From: Lysobacter sp.
GTDB taxonomy: Bacteria; Pseudomonadota; Gammaproteobacteria; Xanthomonadales; Xanthomonadaceae
Length of the DNA stretch: 64,000 bases
Direction of reading: 5' to 3'
Assembly: GCA_008015835.1 (NCBI GenBank)
Contig: SSGH01000013.1
Coordinates: forward strand, 62,001 to 126,000
The notes under the pieces were generated by a model, which searched no databases, was not told the origin of the DNA, and worked only from the letters and a program-made list of their open reading frames with translations. Below are positions 27,465 through 36,053 of the stretch, piece by piece; within the stretch, counting starts at the first letter, position 1; the number at the start of each line of letters is the position of its first letter. The position numbers and the translations under genes are program-made.

Positions 27465-28583
27465 ATGATTAAGAAGGGAGATATTGCACATGACATGCTT
27501 ATGCCTTTCATCAAAGAAACTGAAGATCTCCTTGGCTGCGCCCTCAAATCGATTGACCCAAATGCCACTTGCAGAATTATTCCGGCCGCAGACCTTGGCT
27601 TTCCGCATGACGTAATTCGGATTGCGGGCGGCTTTCCAACAGGATGTCTAGTGGAATGGAATTGCGAAACCCCGTTCGTTCCAATAGACACAACGGTTAA
27701 CATCGACACCAGCAGTATATTTGTGCTAGATCGGGACATTTCTGGATACATCAATGAGGGGCTATTTGACTGGCTTCGAAATAAATTTGAGATAAGTAGC
27801 TATGAGTTCAACTTTCACAAAGGGAATCATTTTATTAGTTTTGGCCGCATGCTTATTGCGGACCTTCCAGTCTTGATAATTCATTCCAACGAAAAAGAAT
27901 TCAAGTACCAGTACAATGGCCTCATGCCTTCGGATGAGAATTGGTTTTCTGAAAAGGTTCGCGTTCTAAGACGCGGCAGCCGATATGTCCGATATATTGT
28001 TGGTGATGCGGCAGCGATGTTCGTCGACCTGGCTCATTCTCTAGAGCAGTTCAATATAATGAGGCATAGGTTCGTTGCCCACCTGATAACTCGCAATTAC
28101 GCAAGAATAGTCAAGCAAGAAGATCATCATCACTACTACATGCCAACAAGGCAAAGTGTTGCAATTGGCTGTTTCCCTATAAAAACGAATACGAGGGTTC
28201 CTGTATTCTCTAGGCCAGGGCGAAACATAGCCATATTTGAGCCTGCTAGCGGCGGAAAAAATATAATCGGACAGTCAGCGCCCGGAGAAGATGTAGTTCT
28301 AGTTCCGCACGGCTGGGGAAAGACGTGCGTTCCGGGCACAACGTTTTCAATCGACTATGATCGAAAGATTTTCGATCTTTCAGGCTGCGAATACGAGATC
28401 AAGGCGCAGGTTACGCTCGGGAGAGATGAGAAACTTCATCTCCGAGATTTCACATCAAATGACAATGAGCACGAAGGATTTTTTGACCAGATAGTCGATC
28501 ACTGCCCAGGTAAGGTCGTAGATCAGATAGTTCAGTTTGCATCGTTTACTAAGAATGGATTTGAAGTCCATCGTCGCCCATGA
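27465..28583 (+). CDS. Divergent RtcB-like protein (putative RNA ligase fold)
   Basis: 372 aa. The order of short motifs resembles RtcB 3'-phosphate RNA ligases: HDVIRIAGGFPTGCLVEW then VNIDTSSIFVL (RtcB VDIGCGM; D81 kept, the metal-binding Cys replaced by Ser84), GNHF (H122), LIIHSN (H140; RtcB HSGSRG), EDHHHYYMP (RtcB HN region), and PHGWGK (H282; RtcB SHGAGR, whose His is guanylylated). The spacing is shorter than in canonical RtcB (about 400-480 aa) and several motif residues differ. Activity may therefore be changed or lost. It overlaps the next gene by 4 bp. I made this match by eye. The alternative is an unrelated His-rich family. Confidence 0.5.
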   Translation: MIKKGDIAHDMLMPFIKETEDLLGCALKSIDPNATCRIIPAADLGFPHDVIRIAGGFPTGCLVEWNCETPFVPIDTTVNIDTSSIFVLDRDISGYINEGLFDWLRNKFEISSYEFNFHKGNHFISFGRMLIADLPVLIIHSNEKEFKYQYNGLMPSDENWFSEKVRVLRRGSRYVRYIVGDAAAMFVDLAHSLEQFNIMRHRFVAHLITRNYARIVKQEDHHHYYMPTRQSVAIGCFPIKTNTRVPVFSRPGRNIAIFEPASGGKNIIGQSAPGEDVVLVPHGWGKTCVPGTTFSIDYDRKIFDLSGCEYEIKAQVTLGRDEKLHLRDFTSNDNEHEGFFDQIVDHCPGKVVDQIVQFASFTKNGFEVHRRP

Positions 28584-29920
28584 TTAACGTCGGCAGGAAG
28601 AGCCTAATTATTCTGATTCGACATGGCGAATCAGATTTGAATCGGACTGGCATTATTCAGGGCCAGTCGGATGACGCGCAATTAACAGGGATTGGTGCGT
28701 CGCAGGCAAAATCAATTGCGGAGTGGCTTCATGGAATTGACTGCGACGCCATAATCACGAGTCCACTTCGAAGGTGCATTCAGACCGCACGTCTGATTGC
28801 ACCTGTGCTGCGAGGGAATTTGACCTCTATAAGCATAGATAGCAGGCTTCTAGAAATTGACTTCGGCCCTTGGACAGGGCGCTGCCGCAAGGAGGTTGCA
28901 AATAATTACGATGAACAATATAGACAATGGAGAAAGCGCCCATTTGATCTTTTTTTGAACAATAGATATCCGGTCAGGGATCTGTATGACAGAATTGAGA
29001 CACTTGCGAGCGAACTGCAAAGCACAGATTCAATTCCATCTGCGAAGATCGTGGTAGGTCATCGCGGAGCGATATCAGCCCTGATCGTAAGCCTTCTTGG
29101 ACTTCCAAAATCTCACCATCACTTCCTTCAGATTGATCGCGGCTCTGTGACGATTCTTCAGGAAATATCGCGCAATGAATCCAAGGTCGAGTATGAGTTG
29201 GTTTGCGCAAACGAGCGCCCCGGTGTTTCTCCCGCAGATCTGGTCGACTTCGAAACAGAGGAGCGAACGTCGTCAAGAGGCGAGGTGATTCTAGTAAGGC
29301 ATGGGCAAACGGACGCCAACATGGATCGCCGATATCAAGGGGGTATGGATATGGGGCTATCAGCTACTGGTCGTCAAAACATGGAGCTTCTAGCTGAGTC
29401 ATTTATTTCCGTCCACCCAACACGTGTTATCTCAAGCCCTCTCCAACGAGCCCGCGAGAGTGCAGAAATACTGTGCTCGAAGTTAGGAAGCAGGGTGATT
29501 AGCGAGCGTAAAGATCTTCATGAGTTCCTATATGGTGTGTGGGAAGGCATGACAGAGGAAGAAGTTATTAAATACCGCACGAATGAGTATTCAAACTGGA
29601 AGGCAAGACCAGCAATAACGTCAATTCCAAATGCCGAGCATATCAATGATGCATACAATAGGTGCATGGAAATATGGGAGTACTACGAACAGGATCTGCG
29701 CTATTGGGGCGGGAGCATAGTCAGCGTTGCGCATGACATCGTTAACAGATTACTAATCTGCAGTGCTCTCGATCTTCCAGCCAGTTACATATGGAAGTTT
29801 CGGCAAACCAACGCATCTCTTTCTGTGTTGGCAGTAAAGGATAATTACGATGGTAAACTTCGAATGCTAAATCACAGCCCTTATTCCTTGTCGAGGAGAC
29901 TTTCTGATGCCTGGCTCTAA
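28580..29920 (+). CDS. Tandem histidine-phosphatase protein
   Basis: 446 aa made of two histidine-phosphatase (phosphoglycerate mutase-like) domains. Domain 1 (about 8-200) has LIRHGES (H15) and a second catalytic His in VVGHRGA (H161). Domain 2 (about 235-440) has LVRHGQT (H241) and SVAHDIV (H385). Both halves keep RHG and the distal His, so both may be active. These enzymes remove phosphate through a phosphohistidine intermediate, and substrates vary widely (sugars, nucleotides, RNA 3' ends). It overlaps the RtcB-like gene by 4 bp and the membrane-protein gene by 14 bp, indicating strict co-translation. Duplicated domains in one chain are unusual. Confidence 0.85.
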   Translation: MINVGRKSLIILIRHGESDLNRTGIIQGQSDDAQLTGIGASQAKSIAEWLHGIDCDAIITSPLRRCIQTARLIAPVLRGNLTSISIDSRLLEIDFGPWTGRCRKEVANNYDEQYRQWRKRPFDLFLNNRYPVRDLYDRIETLASELQSTDSIPSAKIVVGHRGAISALIVSLLGLPKSHHHFLQIDRGSVTILQEISRNESKVEYELVCANERPGVSPADLVDFETEERTSSRGEVILVRHGQTDANMDRRYQGGMDMGLSATGRQNMELLAESFISVHPTRVISSPLQRARESAEILCSKLGSRVISERKDLHEFLYGVWEGMTEEEVIKYRTNEYSNWKARPAITSIPNAEHINDAYNRCMEIWEYYEQDLRYWGGSIVSVAHDIVNRLLICSALDLPASYIWKFRQTNASLSVLAVKDNYDGKLRMLNHSPYSLSRRLSDAWL

Positions 29921-30632
29921 GAGGGAAACGCTAAACAACATCGTCCTTCTAGTTGTTCTTGTTTTCGCTCTTAAGATAAGTCAGATTCTTCCGGGGCTAA
30001 GAGATTCTGCATGGTACATTCCAATGTCTATGCTGACAGCCACTGGTGTATATGTATTCGCCATAAGAGCATTGAAATTCGTTGTTGCCCATAATGAATT
30101 ACTTCTCAGGCTGTATTGGGGGCGTCTATATTTGTCTGGGTATTGGTCATATGAGTACACACGAGATGGAAAACAGTATTTTGGAATATGGCGCTTCGAG
30201 CAGGATCTAGATTCTATCCATGTGATTGGCTCTGGCCTTAATGAACGATTTTCACCCAGGACAATTGTCAGGTCAGTTAGCCCGCTTATTGAGGATCAAG
30301 GTGCGTATTGGGTTATTAATGTTAGAACCGAGCTTCAATCAAGTAGTGGGCCAATTGTTCCTGTGTATTCTAAGACAACACTCATTCTTGATGCGCGAAA
30401 AGGATTCAATCCTGTAATCATCATGAGAGCCACGACAGAAATATTTGGAGGTTCATCTACCGGACATCTGCATCCTGACGTGCAGTTTCGGAAGCATGTT
30501 GACGCGACCTCTGATGAAGATGTAATTGCCTATCTAAAGATTAAGCACCAAGATGCCTCCCAATTGCAGCCAATCTCATTGGAGCGAGTATGTAATGACC
30601 CGGCAATTCCTCATCAGCGGGATGTTTCATAA
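29907..30632 (+). CDS. Two-TM protein with Cap15-like beta-barrel C-terminus
   Basis: 241 aa. Two N-terminal membrane helices (about 11-30, NIVLLVVLVFALKISQIL, and 38-62, YIPMSMLTATGVYVFAIRAL) are followed by a compact beta-rich domain (about 70-230), with YLSGYWSYEYTRDGKQYFGI and TLILDARKGFNPVIIMRAT. This plan is that of Cap15 (2TM plus beta-barrel), a CBASS effector that oligomerises in the inner membrane on binding a cyclic nucleotide, and of related 2TM effectors in other anti-phage systems. No CD-NTase or other cyclase gene is nearby. The beta-barrel match is by pattern and not proven. It is the last gene of the operon. Confidence 0.55.
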   Translation: MPGSKRETLNNIVLLVVLVFALKISQILPGLRDSAWYIPMSMLTATGVYVFAIRALKFVVAHNELLLRLYWGRLYLSGYWSYEYTRDGKQYFGIWRFEQDLDSIHVIGSGLNERFSPRTIVRSVSPLIEDQGAYWVINVRTELQSSSGPIVPVYSKTTLILDARKGFNPVIIMRATTEIFGGSSTGHLHPDVQFRKHVDATSDEDVIAYLKIKHQDASQLQPISLERVCNDPAIPHQRDVS

Positions 30633-30667
30633 CCATTTTGATACGGGAAATTGATGCAGTGACGGAC

Positions 30668-30691
30668 GATTAGGGAAATTTATCGAGTGGG
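30668..30691 (+). repeat. Copy C of the 24-bp dispersed motif
   Basis: GATTAGGGAAATTTATCGAG plus four bases, related to copies A and B with more changes. It lies 35 bp after the last gene of the AT-rich operon and marks its right border. The next 145 bp hold no gene. Confidence 0.45.
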
Positions 30692-30836
30692 ATGTGTCGG
30701 CTCACTGCAGCAGTCAGCATCGAGAGGGTGTTGGTGCGGCGGCTGATTCTTTTGCCGGGCATGACCCCGTTGGCAACACGCTGCCGCCTCGGGCGCGCGA
30801 GGCTCAGTTGCTGAATACCGGGCTTGGTGGAGCGCT

Positions 30837-32051
30837 TTAGCGATGCATCGTTCGCGTAGCCATTCGACGCGTAGGTCGGGTAAAGGTCAGCACCGTCTCG
30901 GTACGCATGCGCTTGGACAACGAGCCTGCGGCCGTGACCGGCAGGTAACGGCTGGCCGCCGGCAGATCTCGCTCACGCACTTCAATCAGGCTCAGTCCGG
31001 CGAGCGTACCGGCGCGGGCGACGCCTTCGGAATTGTGAATAAATACATTCTTCAGGCATGAGTTACCGACCACATAGGTAGCGCTGCCGCCGGGCTTGAG
31101 CACGCGCGCGGCTTCTTCGAGCACTTGCTTCAGGTCGCTTGCGTAACGGATCAGCATCAGGCGATGGCGAGAGCTCAATTGCGTGCCGTCGCACATGGCA
31201 TCGGCGATGTCCTCGACATTCGCGTCGTCATCGAAAGCACCGCGTTCGGCGCCGACCGTGCTGGCACGGATACCACGCAGTTCGGCGACCGTATGGCCCA
31301 GCCACACCAGCGACATGCGGTGTCCCCGCATGTAGTCGATGGCATTCAGGTAAGGCGGCGAGGTCATGATGGCATCGACGCTGGCGTCAGCCAGGCGCAT
31401 GCAGCGGGCGTCGCCGAGTTCGACCGAGGCGTCGCCGTGCGGCGGCAACTCGTCCAGGCGCCGAACCACCTGGGCAACCGAGCGCACAAAGCCCTCTCGC
31501 ACGTTGTAATCCGATGACTCCGTCACCCGGTGCGGCCGGCTGTGGGAGGTATCACGCGCCAACGAGGCGCACTGCTCCTTGGTCACGATGATGCGGCTGA
31601 GCGCCACTTGCAGCAGGTTGACGGCAGCGCGACGCGTGGCACCGAGACGCGCGGCCCGACGGCGTTCAAGCGCGACCGCCAGCCGGGTCAGCTCGCGACG
31701 CTGCTTGAGGCCAAACCAGTAAACGATGAACTCACGGGTTTCGAGGTCCTGCCACGACGGGACGTCACTACGCAGGTCGAGGGAGTCAGCTTCGGCCAGC
31801 AGCGCATCGAGCTCGCGCTGCACGTCGTTCGCGGCCACGGGCGTCGTCCATACCCGACTCATCAGCACCGCCAACGGGTCTAGGTCAAAGCCGATGGCGC
31901 GATGTCCGAGCGCGAGGGCCTGGCGCAGCACGGTGCCCGATCCCGACATCGGGTCGAGCACGACGCTGTTGGCGGGCAGGGTCTCAAGCGAATCCAGGGC
32001 CAGTTCTGGCGCCATGCGGGCAGGGAACGGGTGAACGGTGCGGATCTGCAT
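30837..32051 (-). CDS. Site-specific DNA methyltransferase (amino-methylating)
   Basis: About 404 aa from ATG 32051; a TTG at 32108 would add 19 residues, and neither start has a strong ribosome-binding site. SAM-binding motif I is VLDPMSGSGT (31-40) followed by AIGFDLDPL. The catalytic motif IV is TSPPY (230-234), typical of N4-cytosine and some N6-adenine enzymes. It is the terminal gene of a leftward pair with an HTH gene and stands back-to-back with a second methyltransferase. No recognition domain is obvious. Two distinct methyltransferases around one regulator suggests protection of both strands of an asymmetric site. Confidence 0.85.
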   Translation of the reverse strand: MQIRTVHPFPARMAPELALDSLETLPANSVVLDPMSGSGTVLRQALALGHRAIGFDLDPLAVLMSRVWTTPVAANDVQRELDALLAEADSLDLRSDVPSWQDLETREFIVYWFGLKQRRELTRLAVALERRRAARLGATRRAAVNLLQVALSRIIVTKEQCASLARDTSHSRPHRVTESSDYNVREGFVRSVAQVVRRLDELPPHGDASVELGDARCMRLADASVDAIMTSPPYLNAIDYMRGHRMSLVWLGHTVAELRGIRASTVGAERGAFDDDANVEDIADAMCDGTQLSSRHRLMLIRYASDLKQVLEEAARVLKPGGSATYVVGNSCLKNVFIHNSEGVARAGTLAGLSLIEVRERDLPAASRYLPVTAAGSLSKRMRTETVLTFTRPTRRMATRTMHR

Positions 32052-32127
32052 TGATGCGGGCTTGGAAGAAGGGGCGCCGGTCCTGGCGCGGACAAGAGTA
32101 TGGGGCAAGGGGCTCGGTGGACGCGAC

Positions 32128-32427
32128 TCAATCAGGGCGCGGGGCGTGCAGGGCGCGTACCGCTAGCTGGAGCGCGGCCAGCGCCTCTTCTACCGCGCCA
32201 AGGGCCATATTGCCGTCCGGCCCCGGCGGGTCTAACCCGCGCTCCAAGATATGTATACAATGCATTACAACGCTCCCTGGCGGCTCCACACTGCCGTCCT
32301 CATAGCGGGACACGACCGACTGAGTTTTTCCCAGTATGCGTGCAAAATCTGCTTGATTTAACGCAATAGAGCGACGGGCGTCGCGCACCAGTCGGGCGAG
32401 TCGGGTAGGGGTGATGGGGTCCTTCAT
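32128..32427 (-). CDS. XRE-family HTH regulator of the methyltransferase locus
   Basis: 99 aa. The N-terminal 60 residues form an HTH (RLARLVRDARRSIALNQADF and KTQSVVSRYEDGSVEP), while the C-terminal part is a short helical tail. Its promoter region carries three ATGCAT repeats, and it is divergent from the second methyltransferase. It likely acts as a C-protein-like controller that balances methylase and partner expression. The role is inferred from position. Confidence 0.78.
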   Translation of the reverse strand: MKDPITPTRLARLVRDARRSIALNQADFARILGKTQSVVSRYEDGSVEPPGSVVMHCIHILERGLDPPGPDGNMALGAVEEALAALQLAVRALHAPRPD

Positions 32428-32441
32428 GGCTTGATCGTATC

Positions 32442-32468
32442 ATGCATATAATGCATATTTTCATGCAT
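32442..32468. promoter_or_regulatory. Triple ATGCAT repeat, putative HTH operator
   Basis: ATGCAT occurs at 32442-32447, 32451-32456 and 32463-32468, in the 78-bp divergent promoter region between the HTH gene and the second methyltransferase. ATGCAT is self-complementary. A further AATGCATT sits inside the HTH gene near 32260. The repeats overlap the only AT-rich DNA in the gap, so binding there would block both promoters. Confidence 0.5.
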
Positions 32469-32505
32469 AGGATCGGATCGCGTACGATCGGCAAAGGGGC
32501 GGCAT

Positions 32506-33792
32506 ATGGGGAGGGACTTTTTGGACATCAGGACCGTCGCGCAGCTATGCCGGCACCGCCTGGATCGCGCCCCTGCCGACCCGCGCTGGGACCTGCCTGA
32601 TGCGCCCGAGCCCAAGATCCATCGCATCCACGGCTACCCGGCCAAGTTCCCGGCGTTCTTGACGACCAAGGCCCTGGAGTACGCCCGCGACCAAGGGCTG
32701 CGTCCACGCCGCGTTGCGGATGTCTTCTGCGGATGCGGCACGGTGGCCCAAGAGGCCCGCCGTAAAGGGCTGGATTTCTGGGGCTGCGACATCAACCCCG
32801 TGGCCACGCTGATTGCGCGCACTAAGAGCGCAAGCCTGCGCCCGGCCAGATTGCGACGTTACGCGGGTCTGATTCTGCAGGCAGCGCCGGACCAGTCCCC
32901 GGACGTGACGCTAGCGCCGAGCGCGATCGCGCGGCTGCAGGAGTGGTTCGTTCCCGAGCAGTACGCGGAGCTGGCGCGCCTGCTCAATGCCATTCGTGCG
33001 ATCGTGCCGGCACGATCGCGCTACCGCGACGCGTTTTATTGTGCGTTCTCAGCAATTCTCAAGAGCTGCTCGCAATGGCGGCAGCGCTCGATCAAGCCGA
33101 CCTTTGATCACGGCAAGCGTCCGGCGACCGTGCTGACCGCGTTTTCCACCCAGTGCGAGCTACTCGCGAGTGCATTCGCCGAGCAAACTGGCACCGCGGC
33201 TCGGGCGCCGGAAATTCATCTGGCTAACGTGCTGTCAGTGGAGCCGCCGCCGATGCCAGTTGACCTCATCATTACCAGCCCGCCGTACGTGACCTCGTAC
33301 GAATACGCCGACCTGCACCAGTTGTCCTCGTTGTGGCTGGGCTTTGCCGACGACCACCGTCAGCTGCGGGCCGGCTCGATCGGCAGCGCCCAGCACGAGC
33401 TGAACCTCAAGCGCACAATGGCCTCGCTCAACCGCACTGGCATGCAGATCGTGTTCTCGCTGTACAACGAGGACCGGCGCGCGGCAAGGGCAGTGGCAAA
33501 CTACTACTTGGACATGCAGCGGGTCGCGTGCCGTTGCCGCGAATTTCTGACGAGCTCCGGCATGGCAGTGTTCGTGATCGGTAACACCCGCTATTGTGGC
33601 GTGGATATCGACAATGCCGCCCACCTCACCGAAGCGCTGCTTGAGGCCGGCTTCGCGCGGGTGCGTGCGATCAAACGACGCATCTCCAACAAGGCGGCGA
33701 CGCCGTACCGAAGCCCGGAGGGCCGCTTCAGTCGCGCTCGGACCGACAATCACATCTACGCCCACGAATACGTGCTGATCGCCCACTCATGA
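32506..33792 (+). CDS. Second DNA methyltransferase
   Basis: 428 aa. The N-terminal part has KIHRIHGYPAKFPA, then SAM motif I DVFCGCGTV (72-80) followed by FWGCDINPVA, and motif IV TSPPY (257-261) with a downstream SSLWLGF. It differs clearly from the leftward methyltransferase but shares the PPY-plus-SLWLG arrangement. The start has AAAGGGG upstream of ATG 32506. It overlaps the kinase-like gene by 4 bp, so methylation and that gene are co-regulated. No nuclease domain was recognised in it. Confidence 0.85.
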   Translation: MGRDFLDIRTVAQLCRHRLDRAPADPRWDLPDAPEPKIHRIHGYPAKFPAFLTTKALEYARDQGLRPRRVADVFCGCGTVAQEARRKGLDFWGCDINPVATLIARTKSASLRPARLRRYAGLILQAAPDQSPDVTLAPSAIARLQEWFVPEQYAELARLLNAIRAIVPARSRYRDAFYCAFSAILKSCSQWRQRSIKPTFDHGKRPATVLTAFSTQCELLASAFAEQTGTAARAPEIHLANVLSVEPPPMPVDLIITSPPYVTSYEYADLHQLSSLWLGFADDHRQLRAGSIGSAQHELNLKRTMASLNRTGMQIVFSLYNEDRRAARAVANYYLDMQRVACRCREFLTSSGMAVFVIGNTRYCGVDIDNAAHLTEALLEAGFARVRAIKRRISNKAATPYRSPEGRFSRARTDNHIYAHEYVLIAHS

Positions 33793-36053
33793 GCCGACCG
33801 AAGAAGATCAAATTCCGCCCGTACGCGCGGCTGTTGACCATGCTGGGTGACCAGCTTATCAAGAACGAGCGCGTCGCCTTGGTCGAGCTGATCAAGAACG
33901 CCTACGACGCCGATGCGAGTTGGGTCAAGGTCACGTTCGAGGGGTTCGACGCCCAGTTCCAGGCCAATGCCAACTCCCGAATCATCATCGAGGACGACGG
34001 CCTCGGCATGACGCGTGAGATCATTGAGCAGCACTGGGCCAACCCGGCCACGCCGGTGAAACTGATTGGCAAGAAGACCCAGAGCCGCACGAAGAAGGGG
34101 CGCACCATACAGGGCGAGAAGGGCATCGGACGGTTCGCCCTGCTCAAGATCGGACGCGACATCACCATCACCACGCGTGCCAAGCGCAGCCCGTCGGAGC
34201 TAGTGCTCAAACTCGACGTCTCCGGGTATGACCAGGACTTCCTCGACGCGAACGATGAAGGGCTGTTCCTCGAGGACCTGTCCCTGAGTCTGAGCGAGAC
34301 CGACCCGGCCACGGTCATTCGTAAGCAGACGGTCGAGCTGGGGGTGACGAGCGAGGCGCGCAAGCCGTACGGAACGCGAATCGAGATTGGGCACCTGTCC
34401 GGTTCGTGGTCCTACAACAAGGTGGAACAGGTGTACGAGGACCTGACCCGCGTGCAATCGCTATTCGACATCGAGCTGGACGAGGACGAAGATACCGAGG
34501 AGGGGCTCGTCCGCCAGGAAAAGGACCCGTTCGAGCTGCTGATCTACCGCGACGAGCACCACGAGCCGTTTGGCGAGCAGCGCAAGCGCCGCTTGGCCGA
34601 ACTGCTGCGGGACAACACTGTCTTCCGTATAGAAGGTCGTTACCTGGAGCAGGAAAAGATCTTCGACTTCACGATCAACGGCGCCCAACACCGAATGTCG
34701 CTGCTGGATCCGCAGTTGATGGCCCTAGCGGTGTTCAAAGATCAGTTCGCTAAGGGCGGGGAAGCGCTTAAGAATCGGAATACCGACTGCGGCCCGTTCG
34801 GATTCAAGTTCTACGTGTTCGACTTCAGCGCCGATGCAGCCGGTAAGTTCCATCTCGACGACCCCGAAAAGAAGCTGATCAAGGAACACAGGATCTATCT
34901 CTACCGGGACGGAATCCGCGTCTATCCCTATGGCGATCCGCACGACGATTGGCTGCTTATCGACGTGCGCCGCGGTACTGTGCGGGCAAGCGAGTTCCTC
35001 AGCAACGATCAGGTAGTCGGTGTCGTCGACATCACCCAGGCGCACAACCCGCAGCTTCGCGACAAGACCAGCCGCGAGGGGCTAGTTGACGTGGGCGACG
35101 CCACCGACGATTTCCGTGCTCTGTTGCAGGTGTTCCTGGCGTGGGTGCGCAAAGACCCATACGCAAAGTACGTGTTCAACAAGAGCACGAAGGCCGACGT
35201 CAAGGTGTTCAAGTCCGAGGCCGTGCAGCGCTCGTTCGACGAAGCAGTGGAGGCGGCCGCAGGCGGCAATGCCGACGTCGCCGGCGAGAAGATTGCCCAG
35301 GCCAACCGGCAGTACAAGGCCGAGCGGCGCTACCTGGTCCAGCGTGCCGAAAACACCGAGCATCTCGCCGGCGTTGGCCTGTCGGTCGAGACCGCCTCGC
35401 ACGATCTGATGCTGGCGATGGGGTCGGCGGTGCGGTCGCTGGACAGTTTGATCAGTCAAACGTCGCGGCGCCGCTCGATCGATCCGGAGGCCTTGCACCG
35501 GGAACTCAGCGCGATCCGGGGCATGCTGTCCTTCATGGAAGCGCAGATGAAGGACATGCAGCTACTGTTCCGTTCCACTAAGCAACGGCGGCGACCGCTG
35601 CGGGTCCGCGATCTGCTGGACAAGGTGCAGCGCCTTTATCGCAGCCTGATGGAGCGCTCGGATATCGAATTCGTGGTCGACGAAAGTGGGCCGCCGCTGA
35701 TGGCCCAGACCACCGAGGCGGTGCTGCTGCAGTTGTTCCTGAACCTGTTCGACAACGCGGTGTACTGGTTGGATCTGAACCCCAAGCCGCGTCGCATTCA
35801 GGTACTGCTCGACGGCGAGCGCCAGCAGTTGGTGTTCGCCGACAACGGCCCTGGCTTCCGAGACGAAGACCGCGAGTACCTGTTCGAGCCGTTCTTCTCC
35901 GGCAAGGGCGAAGAAGGACGCGGACTGGGCCTGTACATCGCCCGACAGCTCCTGGAACGGCACGAGTACAGCATCGAGGTCAGCGACAAGCGTGACCGTA
36001 TCGCCAGTGGCGCCAACCTGACGGTTTCGTTCGTAAAGGGAGAGGGCACGTGA
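33789..36053 (+). CDS. Dual-GHKL ATPase / histidine kinase-like protein
   Basis: 754 aa with two GHKL ATP-binding domains. The N-terminal one resembles Hsp90/MORC/MutL: ELIKNAYDAD (33-42), DDGLGM (69-74), GEKGIGR (109-115). The C-terminal one is histidine-kinase-like: LFLNLFDNAVYW (about 645), ADNGPGF (about 685) and GRGLGLYIA (about 710). Between them is a helical region with ETASHDLM (H538), which could be a phospho-accepting histidine. No membrane segment or known sensor is seen. The stop overlaps the start of the receiver-domain gene (GTGA), a classic two-component coupling. Being cytoplasmic and tied to DNA methyltransferases, it may sense DNA or phage state. Confidence 0.8.
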   Translation: MSRPKKIKFRPYARLLTMLGDQLIKNERVALVELIKNAYDADASWVKVTFEGFDAQFQANANSRIIIEDDGLGMTREIIEQHWANPATPVKLIGKKTQSRTKKGRTIQGEKGIGRFALLKIGRDITITTRAKRSPSELVLKLDVSGYDQDFLDANDEGLFLEDLSLSLSETDPATVIRKQTVELGVTSEARKPYGTRIEIGHLSGSWSYNKVEQVYEDLTRVQSLFDIELDEDEDTEEGLVRQEKDPFELLIYRDEHHEPFGEQRKRRLAELLRDNTVFRIEGRYLEQEKIFDFTINGAQHRMSLLDPQLMALAVFKDQFAKGGEALKNRNTDCGPFGFKFYVFDFSADAAGKFHLDDPEKKLIKEHRIYLYRDGIRVYPYGDPHDDWLLIDVRRGTVRASEFLSNDQVVGVVDITQAHNPQLRDKTSREGLVDVGDATDDFRALLQVFLAWVRKDPYAKYVFNKSTKADVKVFKSEAVQRSFDEAVEAAAGGNADVAGEKIAQANRQYKAERRYLVQRAENTEHLAGVGLSVETASHDLMLAMGSAVRSLDSLISQTSRRRSIDPEALHRELSAIRGMLSFMEAQMKDMQLLFRSTKQRRRPLRVRDLLDKVQRLYRSLMERSDIEFVVDESGPPLMAQTTEAVLLQLFLNLFDNAVYWLDLNPKPRRIQVLLDGERQQLVFADNGPGFRDEDREYLFEPFFSGKGEEGRGLGLYIARQLLERHEYSIEVSDKRDRIASGANLTVSFVKGEGT

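Noticed and set aside
27003-30632. Calling the AT-rich operon a CBASS system
   Set aside because: No CD-NTase, ubiquitin-like helper or other cyclase is present. Only the last protein resembles a CBASS effector.
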